Part shown: positions 1 to 11,031 of the stretch, piece by piece
Numbering within the stretch: the stretch's first letter is position 1
Layout of the letters: every line of letters begins with the position of its first letter
From: Anomaloglossus baeobatrachus
Lineage: Eukaryota > Chordata > Amphibia > Anura > Aromobatidae
DNA length: 64,000 bases
Reading direction: 5' to 3'
NCBI RefSeq assembly: GCF_048569485.1
Contig: NC_134358.1
Span: forward strand, 240,055,404-240,119,403
Notes under the pieces: generated by a model
Told to the model about the DNA's origin: nothing
Databases searched by the model: none
The model's input: the letters and a program-made list of their open reading frames with translations, nothing else
Translations under genes and position numbers: made by a program

Positions 1-971
1 TCCCGGGAGCGATGACAGGGAGCAGCTTGGATGTTGTTTTCTCCCCGCCGTGGGTAGGGGGTTGGCTGTCCCGGGGCCCGGTGAGGGGTAGGGATAGATG
101 GCAGGTGGGTTACAGGGCCTGGTGAGGTGCAGGGTCGTGGGGGCAGCGCTGTGTCGCACGGCACGGTGGTACTCACTCAGCCAATGATGTACACAGAGTC
201 TCCGGTAAAACAAACGGCTGGATGGACGGGTCCCACAGACGGCTGCGGTGTTGTTCCTCCCAGCAGGTTGATGGTGACTGCCTTTCCCTGCACCTGTGTA
301 GTGTAAACGGTTCCAATGGGTTCCCACCGGTAACCCGCTCCCCAGCTTTGAAGGTTGCTGAAGGAGCCCCTTTTGCCCGCAGGCTCTGGCCCTGGGAACT
401 GTAGCCTTGGCGGTGACTGTGTTTCCCTTTCTCGGTTGGACTGTTGCCTTCTGTCGGGACTTGGTTGCTGGGAAACCCCGGAGGTTCCCTTCGCTAACGG
501 ATTTGACAAATTCAACGGCGACTCCAAGCCTTGTCGGGGTCCGTAAGCCCTGGCGGATGGTGCTGGCTTCTCTTTGCGTACCGGTCCGGTACCGCCGGAC
601 CACTGCCCGTCCACCCTCCTTACGGATGTCTCCGATAGGCCTCTCCTGCAGACGGTCACCTCCGTCTGCCAACCTTGCTGTATCGTCCGGGCCACACACC
701 CGGACCAACTTCAGACTGCTTCTTTACACTTTACTCCTCACTTCACTCCTCTCCAAACTCAATCTGAAACTTCAACTAACTGTTTTTCCCGCCTCCAGGA
801 CTGTGAACTCCTCGGTGGGCGGGACCAACCGCCTGGCCCACCCCCTGGTATGAACATCAGCCCCTGGAGGGAGGCAACAAGGGTTTTTGTTTGACTTTGG
901 TGTGCCTGACCGGGGGTGTGGGGTGTGTTAGTGTAGTGCTTGTGACGTCCTGGCTTGTCCAGGGCGCCACA
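1..971 (-). mobile_element. LTR of a Ty3/Gypsy-like element, cut by the window edge
   Basis: Read on the minus strand this begins TGTGGCGCCCTGGAC near 971, the same kind of LTR start (TGTGNCGCCCTGG) seen in the LTRs at 31028, 37981, 40922 and 42710. Blocks such as a 'gtgggtagggg...cccggggcccg' stretch and a 'gtactcactcag' stretch also recur in those LTRs. No purine tract follows 971, so the outer edge of the LTR is probably there and the rest lies to the left, outside the window. It is a fossil fragment; solo LTR or part of a longer element cannot be decided. Confidence 0.6.
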
Positions 972-1034
972 ACAGCAGCAGCAGAGACAGGAGGGCAGGA
1001 GAAGGTGAGTAAAGATTTTTTATTTTCTCAAACA

Positions 1035-1290
1035 CGTGTGTTTTCTTTGGCGCGTGTCACACGGAACACCTCCGTGTGGTCTGTTTGCGTTCCGTGTGAC
1101 ACCCATGATTCCGGAGAAAAACGGACATGTCTACGTGTGGAGCACACGGGCACACCTATGCTCCACACCGTCCATGGCAGAACACGCATGTGTGCGCAGA
1201 CCCATTGATTTTAATGGGTCTACGTGTGCCTGTGTCTCCGGTATGTGAGGAAACGGAACAAACACGTACCGCGTGTGAAGGGGGCCTAAC
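1035..1290. mobile_element. Partial MITE with GTGTGAAGGGGGCCTAA end
   Basis: A GC-rich block of imperfect inverted repeats (several ACACGTGTG, CCGTGTG and CACACGG strings) ends with GTGTGAAGGGGGCCTAA at about 1274-1290. This is typical of the terminal repeats of frog MITEs. The matching left end is not clear, so the element is partial or diverged. No coding potential is recognised. Confidence 0.4.
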
Positions 1291-2049
1291 AGAGCGTCTT
1301 TCTAAACATCAAAACTCCCTTATTATAACATCCAAATAACCAATTAAGGGACAACCTCTTTAAAGAATTATCCTATATTAGGAATGTATTCCCTTCAGAT
1401 TTGGCAGGAGCCTAACATCCAAATACTTCAGCCAGTGCTGTGGTATGCATTGCCAGAGGAAGGCATGTGATTTCCGCCATCTTATTGGTAAGTAGCACTA
1501 CCTGGATCACTTTCTCCAAACCAATATTGAACCCTGTATCCCATAATCACATGTATTTTATGAATGTACTGATATAATTATAGTTTGCACCTTGACCTTG
1601 GACAATGGACAATTTTATGGAAACCCGTAATCAAGCTGTTCTTTAACACTGAAAATTCATTGTTTAAAAATAAAATGAAATATAATATAGATTTTCCTGC
1701 TCTATGATACTGATGACCTACTCTCTTATCGTAAATCAACAATATGAGGTCAGTGATAGTGATTGCCTGACTCCTGACACCTTTGTATGGGTCAGTTCCT
1801 GGCAATCAAGATCACGGGCAGTGCTGTGGACCCTTCAGTTAGCTACAGTGCCGGTAGTTCGGGCCTAACTGATCTGATAATGATGGCTCTTAATGATAGG
1901 ATATCAATATTATAGACACAGGAAAACCCTTTGACTAACCCAGGGAGTAACTTGAGTTGCCAACGCACAGGGCATGACAAGACTTTTGGAACCTTTTAGA
2001 AATTAAAAATGTTATATTACTTTTTTACTTGAATTATCTTTTTTTTTAA
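1291..2049. other. AT-rich stretch with no recognised feature
   Basis: No gene, RNA or repeat boundary is recognised here. The longest open frame (75 codons, minus strand) has no family resemblance. Confidence 0.5.
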
Positions 2050-3564
2050 AGTCACTACTTTATTATCGCAGCTTATGCAAAAAGGTGGAGTGCACAGGGA
2101 AGTTTTTGTCATCTCAGTCACTGTCTATGCAGAGTGCAGCAGTAGCACAGAGATGAGATCTTTATTCAGCTGCTGCCCTTTGCATAGCCAGCTACGGCAA
2201 TGTTAAGGCTGTCGACAAATTTATCTTGACTGCTCTGTAAATTTGTTTTATTTTTTGGGAGGTTTTATGTCACTATCTTGTTACCATAGCCTATGCACAG
2301 TGGTGGAGTGCACAGTGAAGTGTTTGTAATCTCAGTCACTGCCTATGCAGAGCGCAGCAGCAGAGATGAGTTTTTTATTCAGCTGCTGTGCACTACATAG
2401 CCAGTTACGGCAATGTCAAGGCTGATGACAAATTCATTTTGAGTACTCAGCAAATTTGTGGAATTTTTTTTTTTTTATGTCACTATCTTTTTACTGTAGC
2501 CTATGCACAGTGGTGAAGTGCACAGTGAAGTCTGTAATCTCAGTCACTGCCCTTGATGAGCACAGCAGAGATTTAGTTTTGGGGGTTCATCTTGCACTTT
2601 TCATATATATATATATATATATATATCTTTCTAATAAAATTACATTAGTATATTCATCATAAAGGACATTTGATCGCCTTTTTTTCGCCTTTCTAATATC
2701 CAATTCATATGCGATTTGTCCTTCTATCAAGTCCATTACTTTTGCTGCTGTGTTTGTAAAAATATACATACAGATATGGATGTGATACATTCATACATTT
2801 TTTCAAACCATCATGCAGCTTATTTTTCTGTCATAGTTATATGTATATGCAGAGCGCAGCAGCAGAGAGGAGTTTTTTATTCAGCAGCTGCGCTCTGCAT
2901 AGCCAGATACCGTAATGACATTGCTGTTGACAAATTCATCTTGACTGCTTTGCAAATTTGTATTATATTTTGTTGTGGGTTTTTTTATCTCACTGTGTTA
3001 TTACCATAGCCTATAAACAATGGTGGAGTACACAGTGAAGTCTGTAATCTCAGTCACTGCCTTTGCAGAGTGCAGCAGCAGAGATGAGTTTTTTATTCAA
3101 CTGTTGTGCTCTGCATAGCCAGCTACTGCAATGACATAGCTGTTGATAAATTCATCTTAATTGCTCTACAAATTTGTATTATCTTTTGTTTTGTTTTTTT
3201 ATGTCACTATCTTATTACAGTAGTCTATGCAGAGTGGTGAACTGCACCGTGAAGTCTTTGTAATCTCAGTCACTGCCCATGCAGAGCACAGCAGAGATTC
3301 GTTTTTGATTCAGCTTCTGCGCTCTGCATAGCCAGCTACCGGAATTACATAGCTGTTGACAAATTCATGTTGACTGCTCTGCCAATTTGTATTATATTTT
3401 GGGAGGTTTTATGTCACTATCTTATTATCATTGCCAATGCAGAGTGGTGGAGTGCACAGTCAAGTCTTTGTAATCTCAGTAAATACCTATGCAGAGTGCA
3501 GCAGCAAAGATGAGATTTTTATTGAGCTGCTACACTCTGCATAGCCAGTTACTGCAATGACATA
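2050..3564. repeat. Satellite-like tandem array, ~205-230 base unit, hairpin in each unit
   Basis: The phrase 'aatctcagtcactgcc...tgcagagcgcagcagcagagatgag' recurs near 2110, 2330, 2535, 3045, 3260 and 3470. Each unit goes on with 'ttcagctgctg...gctctgcatagccag', then 'tgttgacaaattcatcttgactgctctg' and 'atgtcactatcttattac'. Within a unit, TATGCAGAGCGCAGCAGC and the later GCTGCTGCGCTCTGCATA are inverted repeats about 20 bases apart, so each unit can fold into a long stem. A (TA)n run and unrelated sequence interrupt the array at about 2600-2830. The array resumes at 6278, after the Tc1 element. Confidence 0.8.
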
Positions 3565-3778
3565 CAGTGCCTTGCGAAAGTATTCGGCCCCCTTGAACTT
3601 TTCAACCTTTTCCCACATTGCAGGCTTCAAACATAAAAAAAATATATTTTTTGGTGAAGAATCAACAACAAGTGGGACACAATTGTGAAGTAGATTGAAA
3701 TTTATTGCTTATGTTAAACTTTTGTAAAAAATAAAAAACTGAAAATTAGGGCGTGCAATATTATTCGGCCCCCTTAAG

Positions 3779-5886
3779 TTAATACTTTGTAGCACCACCG
3801 TTTGCTGCAATTACAGCTGCAAGTCGCTTGGGGTATGTCTCTATCAGTTTTGCACATCGAGAGACTGAAATTCTTGCCCATTCTTTCTTTGCAACAGCTC
3901 AAGCTGAGTGAGATTGGATGGAGAGTGCAGCACCCCTGAGACCATCAGGGTGCGACAAGGTTCCGCATCCCCACCAGGATGCAGGGCCTACCCCCTTAGG
4001 GACCCATAACCCCAGTGCCGGTAACACCAAAAACCCAGGTAATCCCAGTTTTCCCCAACAATTCCCCATACAATGGTACCCAGCTAGGGTGGGACCAATG
4101 GATGGCCGCCTAGAGGTGGAGCCAATCCAGTCCACTAGTTGACCAGGTGGGTGGGGAAGACTGTGGACAGAGAGAACATAGGAAGTCAGTAGAGAGAACT
4201 GCAGTGACCGTAGGAGTGTGAAGGTGGAGCAAAGTGACATCCTGACTCGGGTTAACGGTGACCTGGTACCCATGAGAGGTGGTTGCCGGTGGAGTACAGT
4301 GGAGTACTCCTGGAACTACGCAACGATGGGGTACAGGACCCTAGGAAAGCACAGAGCTTCAAGCCTACCTGTTAACACCTGTACAGCAAGGGGACCATCA
4401 AGGACCTTGCTGACCCTAAAGAATCTGAAGACTCAGTAGCAAAGGGAGAACCAGGGACAGGACCAGAGACTCCAACCCCACAGGGTACATACTACCGTCA
4501 GGCGGACAGAAGTGGACAAACTGCAGAACAGGGACCCCCAGTTGTTCTATACCACGGGGACCCACTTACCAGAGACAGGTGCAGGGGAAGAAGGTACCAG
4601 AGAACCAGACTGGCACTTGGGCGAAGGGGACCTGGAGGCAAAACCAGCCTGCCTCGGGCAATCAGACAACATCTACCAGCAGTGAGTAAACCAGTTGCAC
4701 TGAACATCTGTGTGGACTCCCTTTTTCCGACGCCCACTGCACCATACACCCTCTGGAGCAAAACCCTACTTGCGGAAGGTCTAGCATTCTAGCTGCCAAT
4801 ATCATCAGCCCCAGTTTCAGACATTCTGCAGCAGTGGCTCCCTATACTTAGCCTCAACATTGCAAGTGGCATCACAAGTGAACATTATTTTATTTTCCCC
4901 TGTAAATATCCCCATTACAAAAAGGGCCCAGGGCACAGAACCGGGTAACGGCCACCACTGTGACATTCCCAATAGAGACTCTGCCCGGAACCGAGTACCC
5001 CATATCCCTAAGTGCTACAGAGAGTGTTTGTGAACAGCAGTTTCCAGCTCTATCCACAGATTCTCAATTGGATTCAGGTCTGGACTTTGACTTGGCTAAC
5101 ACCTGGATACGTTTATTTGTGAACCATTCCATTGTAGATTTTGCTTTATGTTTGGGATCATTGTCTTATTTGAAGACATCCCAGTCTCCGGTCTTTTGCA
5201 GACTCCAACAGGTTTTCTTCAAGAATGGTCCTGTATTTGGCTCCATACATCTTCCCATCAATTTTAACCATCTTCCCTGTCCCTGCTGAAGAAAAGTAGA
5301 CCCAAACCATGATGCTGCCACCACCATGTTTGACAGTGGGGATGGTATGGTCAGGGTGATGACCTGTGTTGCTTTTATGCCAAACATATCATTTTCATTG
5401 TGCTCAAAAAGTTCGATTTTAGTTTCATCTAACCAGAGCACATTCTTCCACATGTTTGGTGTGTCTCCCAGGTGGCTTGTGGCAAACTTTAAACAACACT
5501 TTTTCTTGCTATCTTTGAGAAATGGCTTTTTTCTTGCCACTCTTCCATAAAGGCTAGATTTGTGCAGTGTACGACTGATTGTTGTCCTATGGACAGACTC
5601 TCCCACCTGAGCTGTAGATCTCTCCAGTTCATCGAGAGTGATCATGGGCCTCTTGGCTGTATCTCTGATCAGTCTTCTCCTTGTTTGAGATGAAAGTTTA
5701 GAGAAACGGCCGGCTCTTGGTTGGTAGATTTGCAGTGGTATGATACTCCTTCCATTACAATATGATCACTTGCACAGTGCTTCTTGGGATGTTTAAAGTT
5801 GTGGAAATTTTTTTGTAACCAAATCTGGCTTTAAACATCTCCACAACAGTATCACCGACCTGCCTGTTGTGTTCCTTGGTCTTCAT
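3779..5886 (-). pseudogene. Broken Tc1 transposase, split by an LTR
   Basis: The minus-strand frame starts MKTKEHNRQVGDTVV near 5886. It runs through a helix-turn-helix region (KISTTLNIPRSTVQ) and the catalytic-core block WLDETKIELF, and ends ...PKRLAAVIAANGGATKY before a TAA at 3779. In-frame stops follow the N-terminal helix-turn-helix (LPRSTVQVIIL then stop) and recur before the longest surviving frame (5166-5645). After the DETK block the sequence shifts frame: the usual VWRKKGEA-type stretch is garbled and the HGGGSIMLWGCF block is degraded to SNMVVAASWFGS. The LTR at 3926-5019 separates the last ~40 codons. The family normally encodes a ~340-residue DD34E cut-and-paste transposase that binds the terminal repeats; this copy cannot make one. 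Confidence 0.85.
3926..5019. mobile_element. Solo LTR (1094 bases) inside the Tc1 element
   Basis: The inserted segment begins TGCAGCACCCCTGAG and ends AAGTGCTACA (TG...CA). It is flanked by the 5-base direct repeat GAGAG at 3921-3925 and 5020-5024. The host Tc1 sequence is continuous on both sides when compared with the related Tc1 copy at 29621. No gag, pol or primer-binding site is seen, so this is a recombined solo LTR. The family (Gypsy or endogenous-retrovirus type) is undecided. Confidence 0.75.
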
Positions 5887-6277
5887 GATGCTCTCTGTGC
5901 TTTAAACAGAACACTGAGACTATCACAGAGCAGGTACATTTATACGGAGAGTAGATTACACACGTGTGGGTTATATTTATCATCATCAGTCATTTAGGAC
6001 AACATTGGATCATTCAGAGATCTTCAATGAACTTCTGGAGTGAGTTTGCTGCACTGAAAGTAAAGGGGCTGAATAATATTGCACGCCCCAATTTTCAGTT
6101 TATTCTTTTTTACAAAAGTTTAAAATAAGCAATAATTTTCGTTCAACTTCACAATTGTGTCCCACTTGTTGTTGATTCTTAACCATAACATTAACATTTT
6201 TATCTTTATGTTTGAAGCCTTAAATGTGAGAAAAGGTTGAAAAATTCAAGAGGGTAAAATATTTTCGAAATGCACTG

Positions 6278-6316
6278 TAGCTGTTGACAAATTCATCTTT
6301 ACTGCTCTGCAAAGAA
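6278..6316. repeat. Continuation of the satellite after the Tc1 element
   Basis: 'gctgttgacaaattcatctttactgctctgcaaa' resumes the unit interrupted at 3564, which confirms the Tc1 insertion site. Confidence 0.8.
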
Positions 6317-6385
6317 ACCTGTGCTATCTACCAAGATGTAAAAGCAGCTTTACCCTTCTAGTTAGTGAATCACCAGACACTCACT

Positions 6386-6530
6386 GCACAAGGATGCAAT
6401 AGTGTGGGAGAGGGAAAGAAATTGCGTGCCCTACACAAGGATGCAATAGTGTGGGAGAGGGAAAGAAATTGCGTGCCCTACACAAGGATACAATAGGGTG
6501 GGAGAGGGGAAGAAATTGTGTGCCCTCATA
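6386..6530. repeat. Three tandem copies of a ~47-base unit
   Basis: 'acaaggatgcaatagtgtgg...aaattgcgtgcccta' occurs three times in a row with a period of about 47 bases. The third copy is the most diverged. Confidence 0.8.
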
Positions 6531-7797
6531 GAATTTAGTATCTGAGAGAACCTCCCTCGTGGACGCCCAATCTATGTCACCGCTGCCACCAATCCTCAGA
6601 ATTAAAGCTTTATTGGCAGTTAATGCTTTTATTGATTTTGCCATCCGTTGCCCACCGAGCAATCTATTACTTTCTGTTTAGAGATCTGTGGGAGTTCCCT
6701 GTATGCTTCAGTATAGCACACAACCATGGTATGGAGTAAAGTAATAAGCTATGCTATACTATCGTGTGGCATCTAGTAAAAGTATTATACCATAGTGCAT
6801 ATGCTTTGGTGTAATAGAACCCAATGGAACTGTATGTCAGGTGTTGTATGTCAAACGAAGGCCATTAACATGATATGTACAGATGCTAATGTTCTAACTG
6901 TATATGGAAAAAATTGGTACTTTAAAGCCCACTTTACTTTTATATACAGTATGTAATTATCAATATGATTACCTCTTTTTTTTTTTAGCTTTGCGTTAAT
7001 TTCCGTAGGAAATAGAAAATCACCAGCATTCTTTATATGAAATAATCTATAATTAAACAGCCATGAATAACCGAAAGCAGCTGCTGTGTGCAGATCGGGG
7101 CGAGCACAAACACCGCCAACTGCTCTTTGTCAGTGTAACAGTAAATGGTCTGTGTCATGTAAGTATGTTTCTGTTGACCTTAATTAACCACTTGTACAGC
7201 GAATGTACATGTTGTTTACCTGAAATCACTTAAGACAAGTAGAAATAAATTATTCAGCAGCCGGTATTGCACATATGACATTACTTATATAAATGCCCTT
7301 TGAATAGCTTCATTCTCATTCTAGTGGCTATAAATAAAATAGAATTGATGCCACATTTCTAAGCAGCATTTTTTTCCATAACGTGACAGTAAACCTATCA
7401 GGGGTGTAATCTGTAGTGAATTTGCTTTGTCGTACTTTGCCGGGTAGAGTACTTACTGTACTATGTATGCGGAGAAGTGTAGAATTTCAAAGTAAAGTGT
7501 AAAATATTGAATAACTTACTTGGCAGCCGCATCCCCGGTGGAAACAAAAGGCCGATCCTGATCTCAGCCGTAGTGTAGGGCTTCTCTTATAATATATTCC
7601 CAAACTCTGCGTATTGTGATATTTCACGAAACAGTGAATAAGTTAAACCCAGGTTTTACAATGTTTTACTTTGGGAAATCATCAGCTAAATATAGTGGAA
7701 TAAATCATGGAGTAGGGACTAGACTACATCCCGAGTAGCAATAACTATAAATGTTTTACGGCGGGATAAGTCTGTGGGTACAGAGATATGGACAATA
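6531..7797. other. Non-repeat stretch; one exon-like segment at 6989-7158
   Basis: No gene family is recognised. The 170 bases at 6989-7158 lie between a T-run followed by AG and a GTAAGT. They are less AT-rich than their surroundings and contain ATGAATAACCGAAAGCAGCTG. The segment could be a non-coding exon, a conserved element or chance. Confidence 0.3.
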
Positions 7798-7799
7798 TA

Positions 7800-9395
7800 C
7801 AGTGCCTACAAGTAGTATTCAACCCCCTGCAGATTTAGCAGGTTTACACATTCGGAATTAACCTGGCATTGTGACATTTGGACTGTAGATCAGCCTGGAA
7901 GTGTGAAATGCACTGCAGCAAAAAAGAATGTTATTTCTTTTTTTTTTTTTTTTTTTTAAATTGTGAAAAGTTTATTCAGAGGGTCATTTATTATTAAACC
8001 CCTCAAACCACCAGAATTCTGTTTGGTTCCCCTAAAGTATTAAGAAGTATTTCAGGCACAAAGAACAATGAGCTTCCCATGTATGGATTAATTATCTCTT
8101 TTTCCAGCTTTTTCTGACTAATTAAGACCCTCCCCAAACTTATGAACAGCACTCATACTTGGTCAACATGGGAAAGACAAAGGAGCATTCCAAGGCCATC
8201 AGAGACAAGATCGTGGAGGGTCACAAGGCTGGCAAGGGGTACAAAACCCTTTCCAAGGAGTTGGGCCTACCTGTCTCCACTGTTGGGAGCATCATCCGGA
8301 AGTGGAAGGCTTATGGAACTACTGTTAGCCTTCCACGGCCTGGACAGCCTTTGAAAGTTTCCACCCGTGCCGAGGCCAGGCTTGTACGAAGAGTCAAGGC
8401 TAACCCAAGGACAACAAGGAAGGAGCTCCAGGAAGATCTCATGGCAGTGGGGACATTGGTTTCAGTCAATACCATAAGTAACGTATTCCACCGCAATGGT
8501 CTCCATTCCAGACGAGCCCGTAAGGTACCTTTACTTTCAAAGCGTCATGTCAAGGCTCGTCTACAGTTTTCTCATGATCACTTGGAGGACTCTGAGACAG
8601 ACTGGTTCAAGGTTCTCTGGTCTGATGAGACCAAGATCGAGATCTTTGGTGCCAACCACACACGTGACGTTTGGAGACTGGATGGCACTGCATACGACCC
8701 CAAGAATACCATCCCTACAGTCAGGCATGGTGGTGGCAGCATCATGCTGTGGGGCTGTTTCTCAGCCAAGGGGCCTGGCCATCTGGTCCGCATCCATGGG
8801 AAGATGGAAAGCATGGCCTACCTGGAGATTTTGGTCAAGAACCTCCGCTCCTCCATCAAGGATCTTAAGATGGGTCGTCATTTCATCTTCCAACAAGACA
8901 ACGACCCAAAGCACACAGCCAAGAAAACCAAGGCCTGGTTCAAGAGGGAAAAAATCAAGGTGTTGCAGTGGCCTAGTCAGTCTCCTGACCTTAACGCAAT
9001 TGAAAACTTGTGGAAGGAGCTCAAGATTAAAGTCCACATGAGACACCCAAAGAACCTAGATAAATTGGAGAAGATCTGCATGGAGGAGTGGGCCAAGATA
9101 ACTCCAGAGACCTGTGCCGGCCTGATCAGGTCTTATAAAAGACGATTATTAGCTGTAATTGCAAACAAGGGTTATTCCACAAAATATTAAACCTATGGGT
9201 TGAATAATAATTGACCCACACTTTTATGTTGAAAATTTATTAAAATTTAACTGAGCAACATAACTTGTTGGTTTGTAAGATTTATGCATCTGTTAATAAA
9301 TCCTGCTCTTGTTTGAAGTTTGCAGGCTCTAACTTATTTGCATCTTATCAAACCTGCTAAATCTGCAGGGGGTTGAAGACTACTTGTAGGCACTG
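7800..9395 (+). mobile_element. Tc1-like transposon, apparently complete
   Basis: The terminal inverted repeats are 46 bases long with one visible mismatch, starting CAGTGCCTACAAGTAGT. The right end reads ACTACTTGTAGGCACTG. TA dinucleotides flank both ends (7798-7799 and 9396-9397). Total length is 1596 bases, normal for Tc1/mariner. It carries one uninterrupted transposase frame, so this copy looks young. Confidence 0.95.
8159..9190 (+). CDS. Tc1-like DD34E transposase, uninterrupted
   Basis: The frame is 343 codons, the normal length for Tc1 transposases. Residues ~13-55 form the first helix-turn-helix (IVEGHKAGKGYKTLSKELGL). The basic-proline link PRPGQP follows, and a second helix-turn-helix reaches about residue 125. 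The catalytic core has D156 in WSDETKIEIF, the glycine box GGGSIMLWGCF, D247 in QQDNDPKHT and E282 in NAIENLW. There are exactly 34 residues between the second Asp and the Glu. It should bind the 46-base terminal repeats and cut and paste the element into TA sites in the nucleus. The third codon after the first Met is another ATG (8168, MGKTKEHSK), which matches the usual start of the family and may be the real start. All catalytic residues are present; whether it is expressed or active cannot be told. Confidence 0.93.
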   Translation: MVNMGKTKEHSKAIRDKIVEGHKAGKGYKTLSKELGLPVSTVGSIIRKWKAYGTTVSLPRPGQPLKVSTRAEARLVRRVKANPRTTRKELQEDLMAVGTLVSVNTISNVFHRNGLHSRRARKVPLLSKRHVKARLQFSHDHLEDSETDWFKVLWSDETKIEIFGANHTRDVWRLDGTAYDPKNTIPTVRHGGGSIMLWGCFSAKGPGHLVRIHGKMESMAYLEILVKNLRSSIKDLKMGRHFIFQQDNDPKHTAKKTKAWFKREKIKVLQWPSQSPDLNAIENLWKELKIKVHMRHPKNLDKLEKICMEEWAKITPETCAGLIRSYKRRLLAVIANKGYSTKY

Positions 9396-9521
9396 TACAT
9401 CGATAATCTTCATGTTACTTGCAAATCATGGGCCAAATATCTCAAAACTCTAGGATGTAGGGGATAACTGTGCAGTGGGTCCACAAAAGTTGGTGTCATT
9501 CCAACTTTTTAGGACAGTATG

Positions 9522-9770
9522 ACAATAATAATAATTTTTATTCACTTATATAGCTCTATTGATTCCACAGCGGTTTAAATACATTGGCAACACTGTCCCC
9601 ATTGGGCTCACAATCTAAATTTCCTATCTGTATGTCTTTGGAGTATAGGATGAAACCCACGCAAACATGGGGAGAACATACAAATTCCTTGCAGATGTTG
9701 TCCTGCTGGGATTTGAACCCACGACCCAAACGCTGTAAGACTGCAGTGCTAACCACTGAGCCAATGACAA
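9522..9770 (-). repeat. tRNA-derived SINE
   Basis: On the minus strand the element starts near 9770 with an A-box-like GGCTCAGTGGTTAGCAC, followed 30-40 bases later by the B-box GGGTTCAAATCCC. Together these form an internal RNA polymerase III promoter. The body follows (gtttgcgtgggtttc, gtgagcccaatggggac), then an (ATT)n tail near 9522-9540. A tRNA-like head, an unrelated body and a simple-repeat tail define a SINE. It has no coding function. Confidence 0.75.
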
Positions 9771-9776
9771 CATATC

Positions 9777-10377
9777 TTAAAGGGGTGGTTCACTACTTTG
9801 CAATAGTGGCAACCTCCCTGTAAAATTGATAGGGAAGGCTTTTTCTAAATAACTTGTTCAACCAATTCTGCCTCTGAGCAGTTCGCTCATTCCATTGAAG
9901 TGACCCCCGTGGCTACGTGACCTTTGAGATCTTGTGATGTCACGTCAACTTCCAGTTGACCAGACATCACTGAGCCTGGCCCCAGTCTTCGTGAGTGATT
10001 GGGTTGTGGACAGCTTTTCAATGCTCATCACAGCCCAGCATGTCACACACTCTCTCCTTCGCTGCAGAGCGCCCCAAGCAGGAGCGATGCTGGGCTGTGA
10101 CACTGGGCTGTAACGAGCGACAAAACTCTGCCCACAGCCCAGTCACTCAGGAAGGCTGGGGCTAGCCTCAGTAATGTTGGGTCAACTTCCAGTTGACGTG
10201 ACATCAGCGGATCTCAGAGGTCATGGTGCTCGAGGAGGTCATTTCATGGGGATGAGCGGACCACAATAGCGCCGCTCAGAGGCAAAATTGGCTAAACAAG
10301 GCATTTACCAAAAAGCCTTCCCGATCAGTTTTACAGAGATATGGCCGCTATTGCAGAGTAATGAATCACGTATTTAA
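9777..10377. mobile_element. Foldback MITE with TTAA ends
   Basis: The two halves are imperfect inverted repeats of about 200-250 bases. The left half has 'ggttcactactttgcaatag', 'gggaaggctttttc' and 'attctgcctctgagc'. The right half has their complements in reverse order ('gctcagaggcaaaatt', 'aaaaagccttccc', 'ctattgcagagtaatgaa'). TTAA lies at both ends (9777-9780 and 10374-10377), fitting a piggyBac- or Kolobok-type target. No coding region is present. Confidence 0.7.
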
Positions 10378-11031
10378 AATTTAGCTAAAGGAGGTGCAGT
10401 CACTACCAGTTTCAGACCCCACTGTCAAAAAAGAAGATATCAGTAATGATAAATAGAACATGGTAGGTGTGGGCACTATTATAGAAGACCAATAGCTTTC
10501 AGTTCCTTTTTTAACCTAGTACACCTTTACAAGGGGTTGAAATTTTAAATTCCATTAATTCTCTTTATTAATAAAGTTCCAATAATTCTGCTGTCAAGAT
10601 GTTTTAGATCTTTAGATAAATTGGAACTCTAAGGGGCTAATTCATCAATCTGTTGGTACCAGCAATCTGGCATAACACTGTCTAAAATCTTCTACAATGT
10701 TTTTGTAACTCGTAAATGGGCAACAAAATTTGCAAGTGATATTATTTTTATGCCAGCTTTGTCATGTGTTTGGAAAGGGGGTAAAGTTTACCATGGTTCA
10801 GTCGTAGCCTGAAAATTGATCATAATTTATGACACAAAAATGGCAATTATTGGATCCACAGTGACCTGTAAAATAGCTAGGCTGGAGGACTGTCCATCTG
10901 GAAGGTGGTATTGAAGTAGTAGAGGTTTGGCTAGGAAAAAAGTGGTAGTGGATTAGAGGATGGTAGTGGCTTTCCCATAGTTTGAAAAGGATGGCATTGA
11001 ACTTGAAGCCTGAGATGTGTAATGAAGAGCC
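10378..11031. other. No recognised feature
   Basis: AT-rich sequence without a recognisable gene, RNA or repeat edge. Confidence 0.5.

Larger units (their letters stand above)
3565..6277 (-). mobile_element. Tc1/mariner element (~1.6 kb) containing a solo LTR
   Basis: The ends are CAGTGCCTTGCGAAAGTATT on the left and its inverted counterpart on the right, inside terminal inverted repeats of about 200 bases. TA target sites flank it at 3563-3564 and 6278-6279, and the satellite reads straight on across the insertion. Without the LTR and its target duplication at 3926-5024 the element is about 1.6 kb, normal for Tc1. Its transposase is on the minus strand and broken. A fragment of the same family lies at 29621-30046. 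Confidence 0.88.

Noticed and set aside
177-894. Frames of up to 172 codons at the window start
   Set aside because: They lie within an LTR and resemble no protein.
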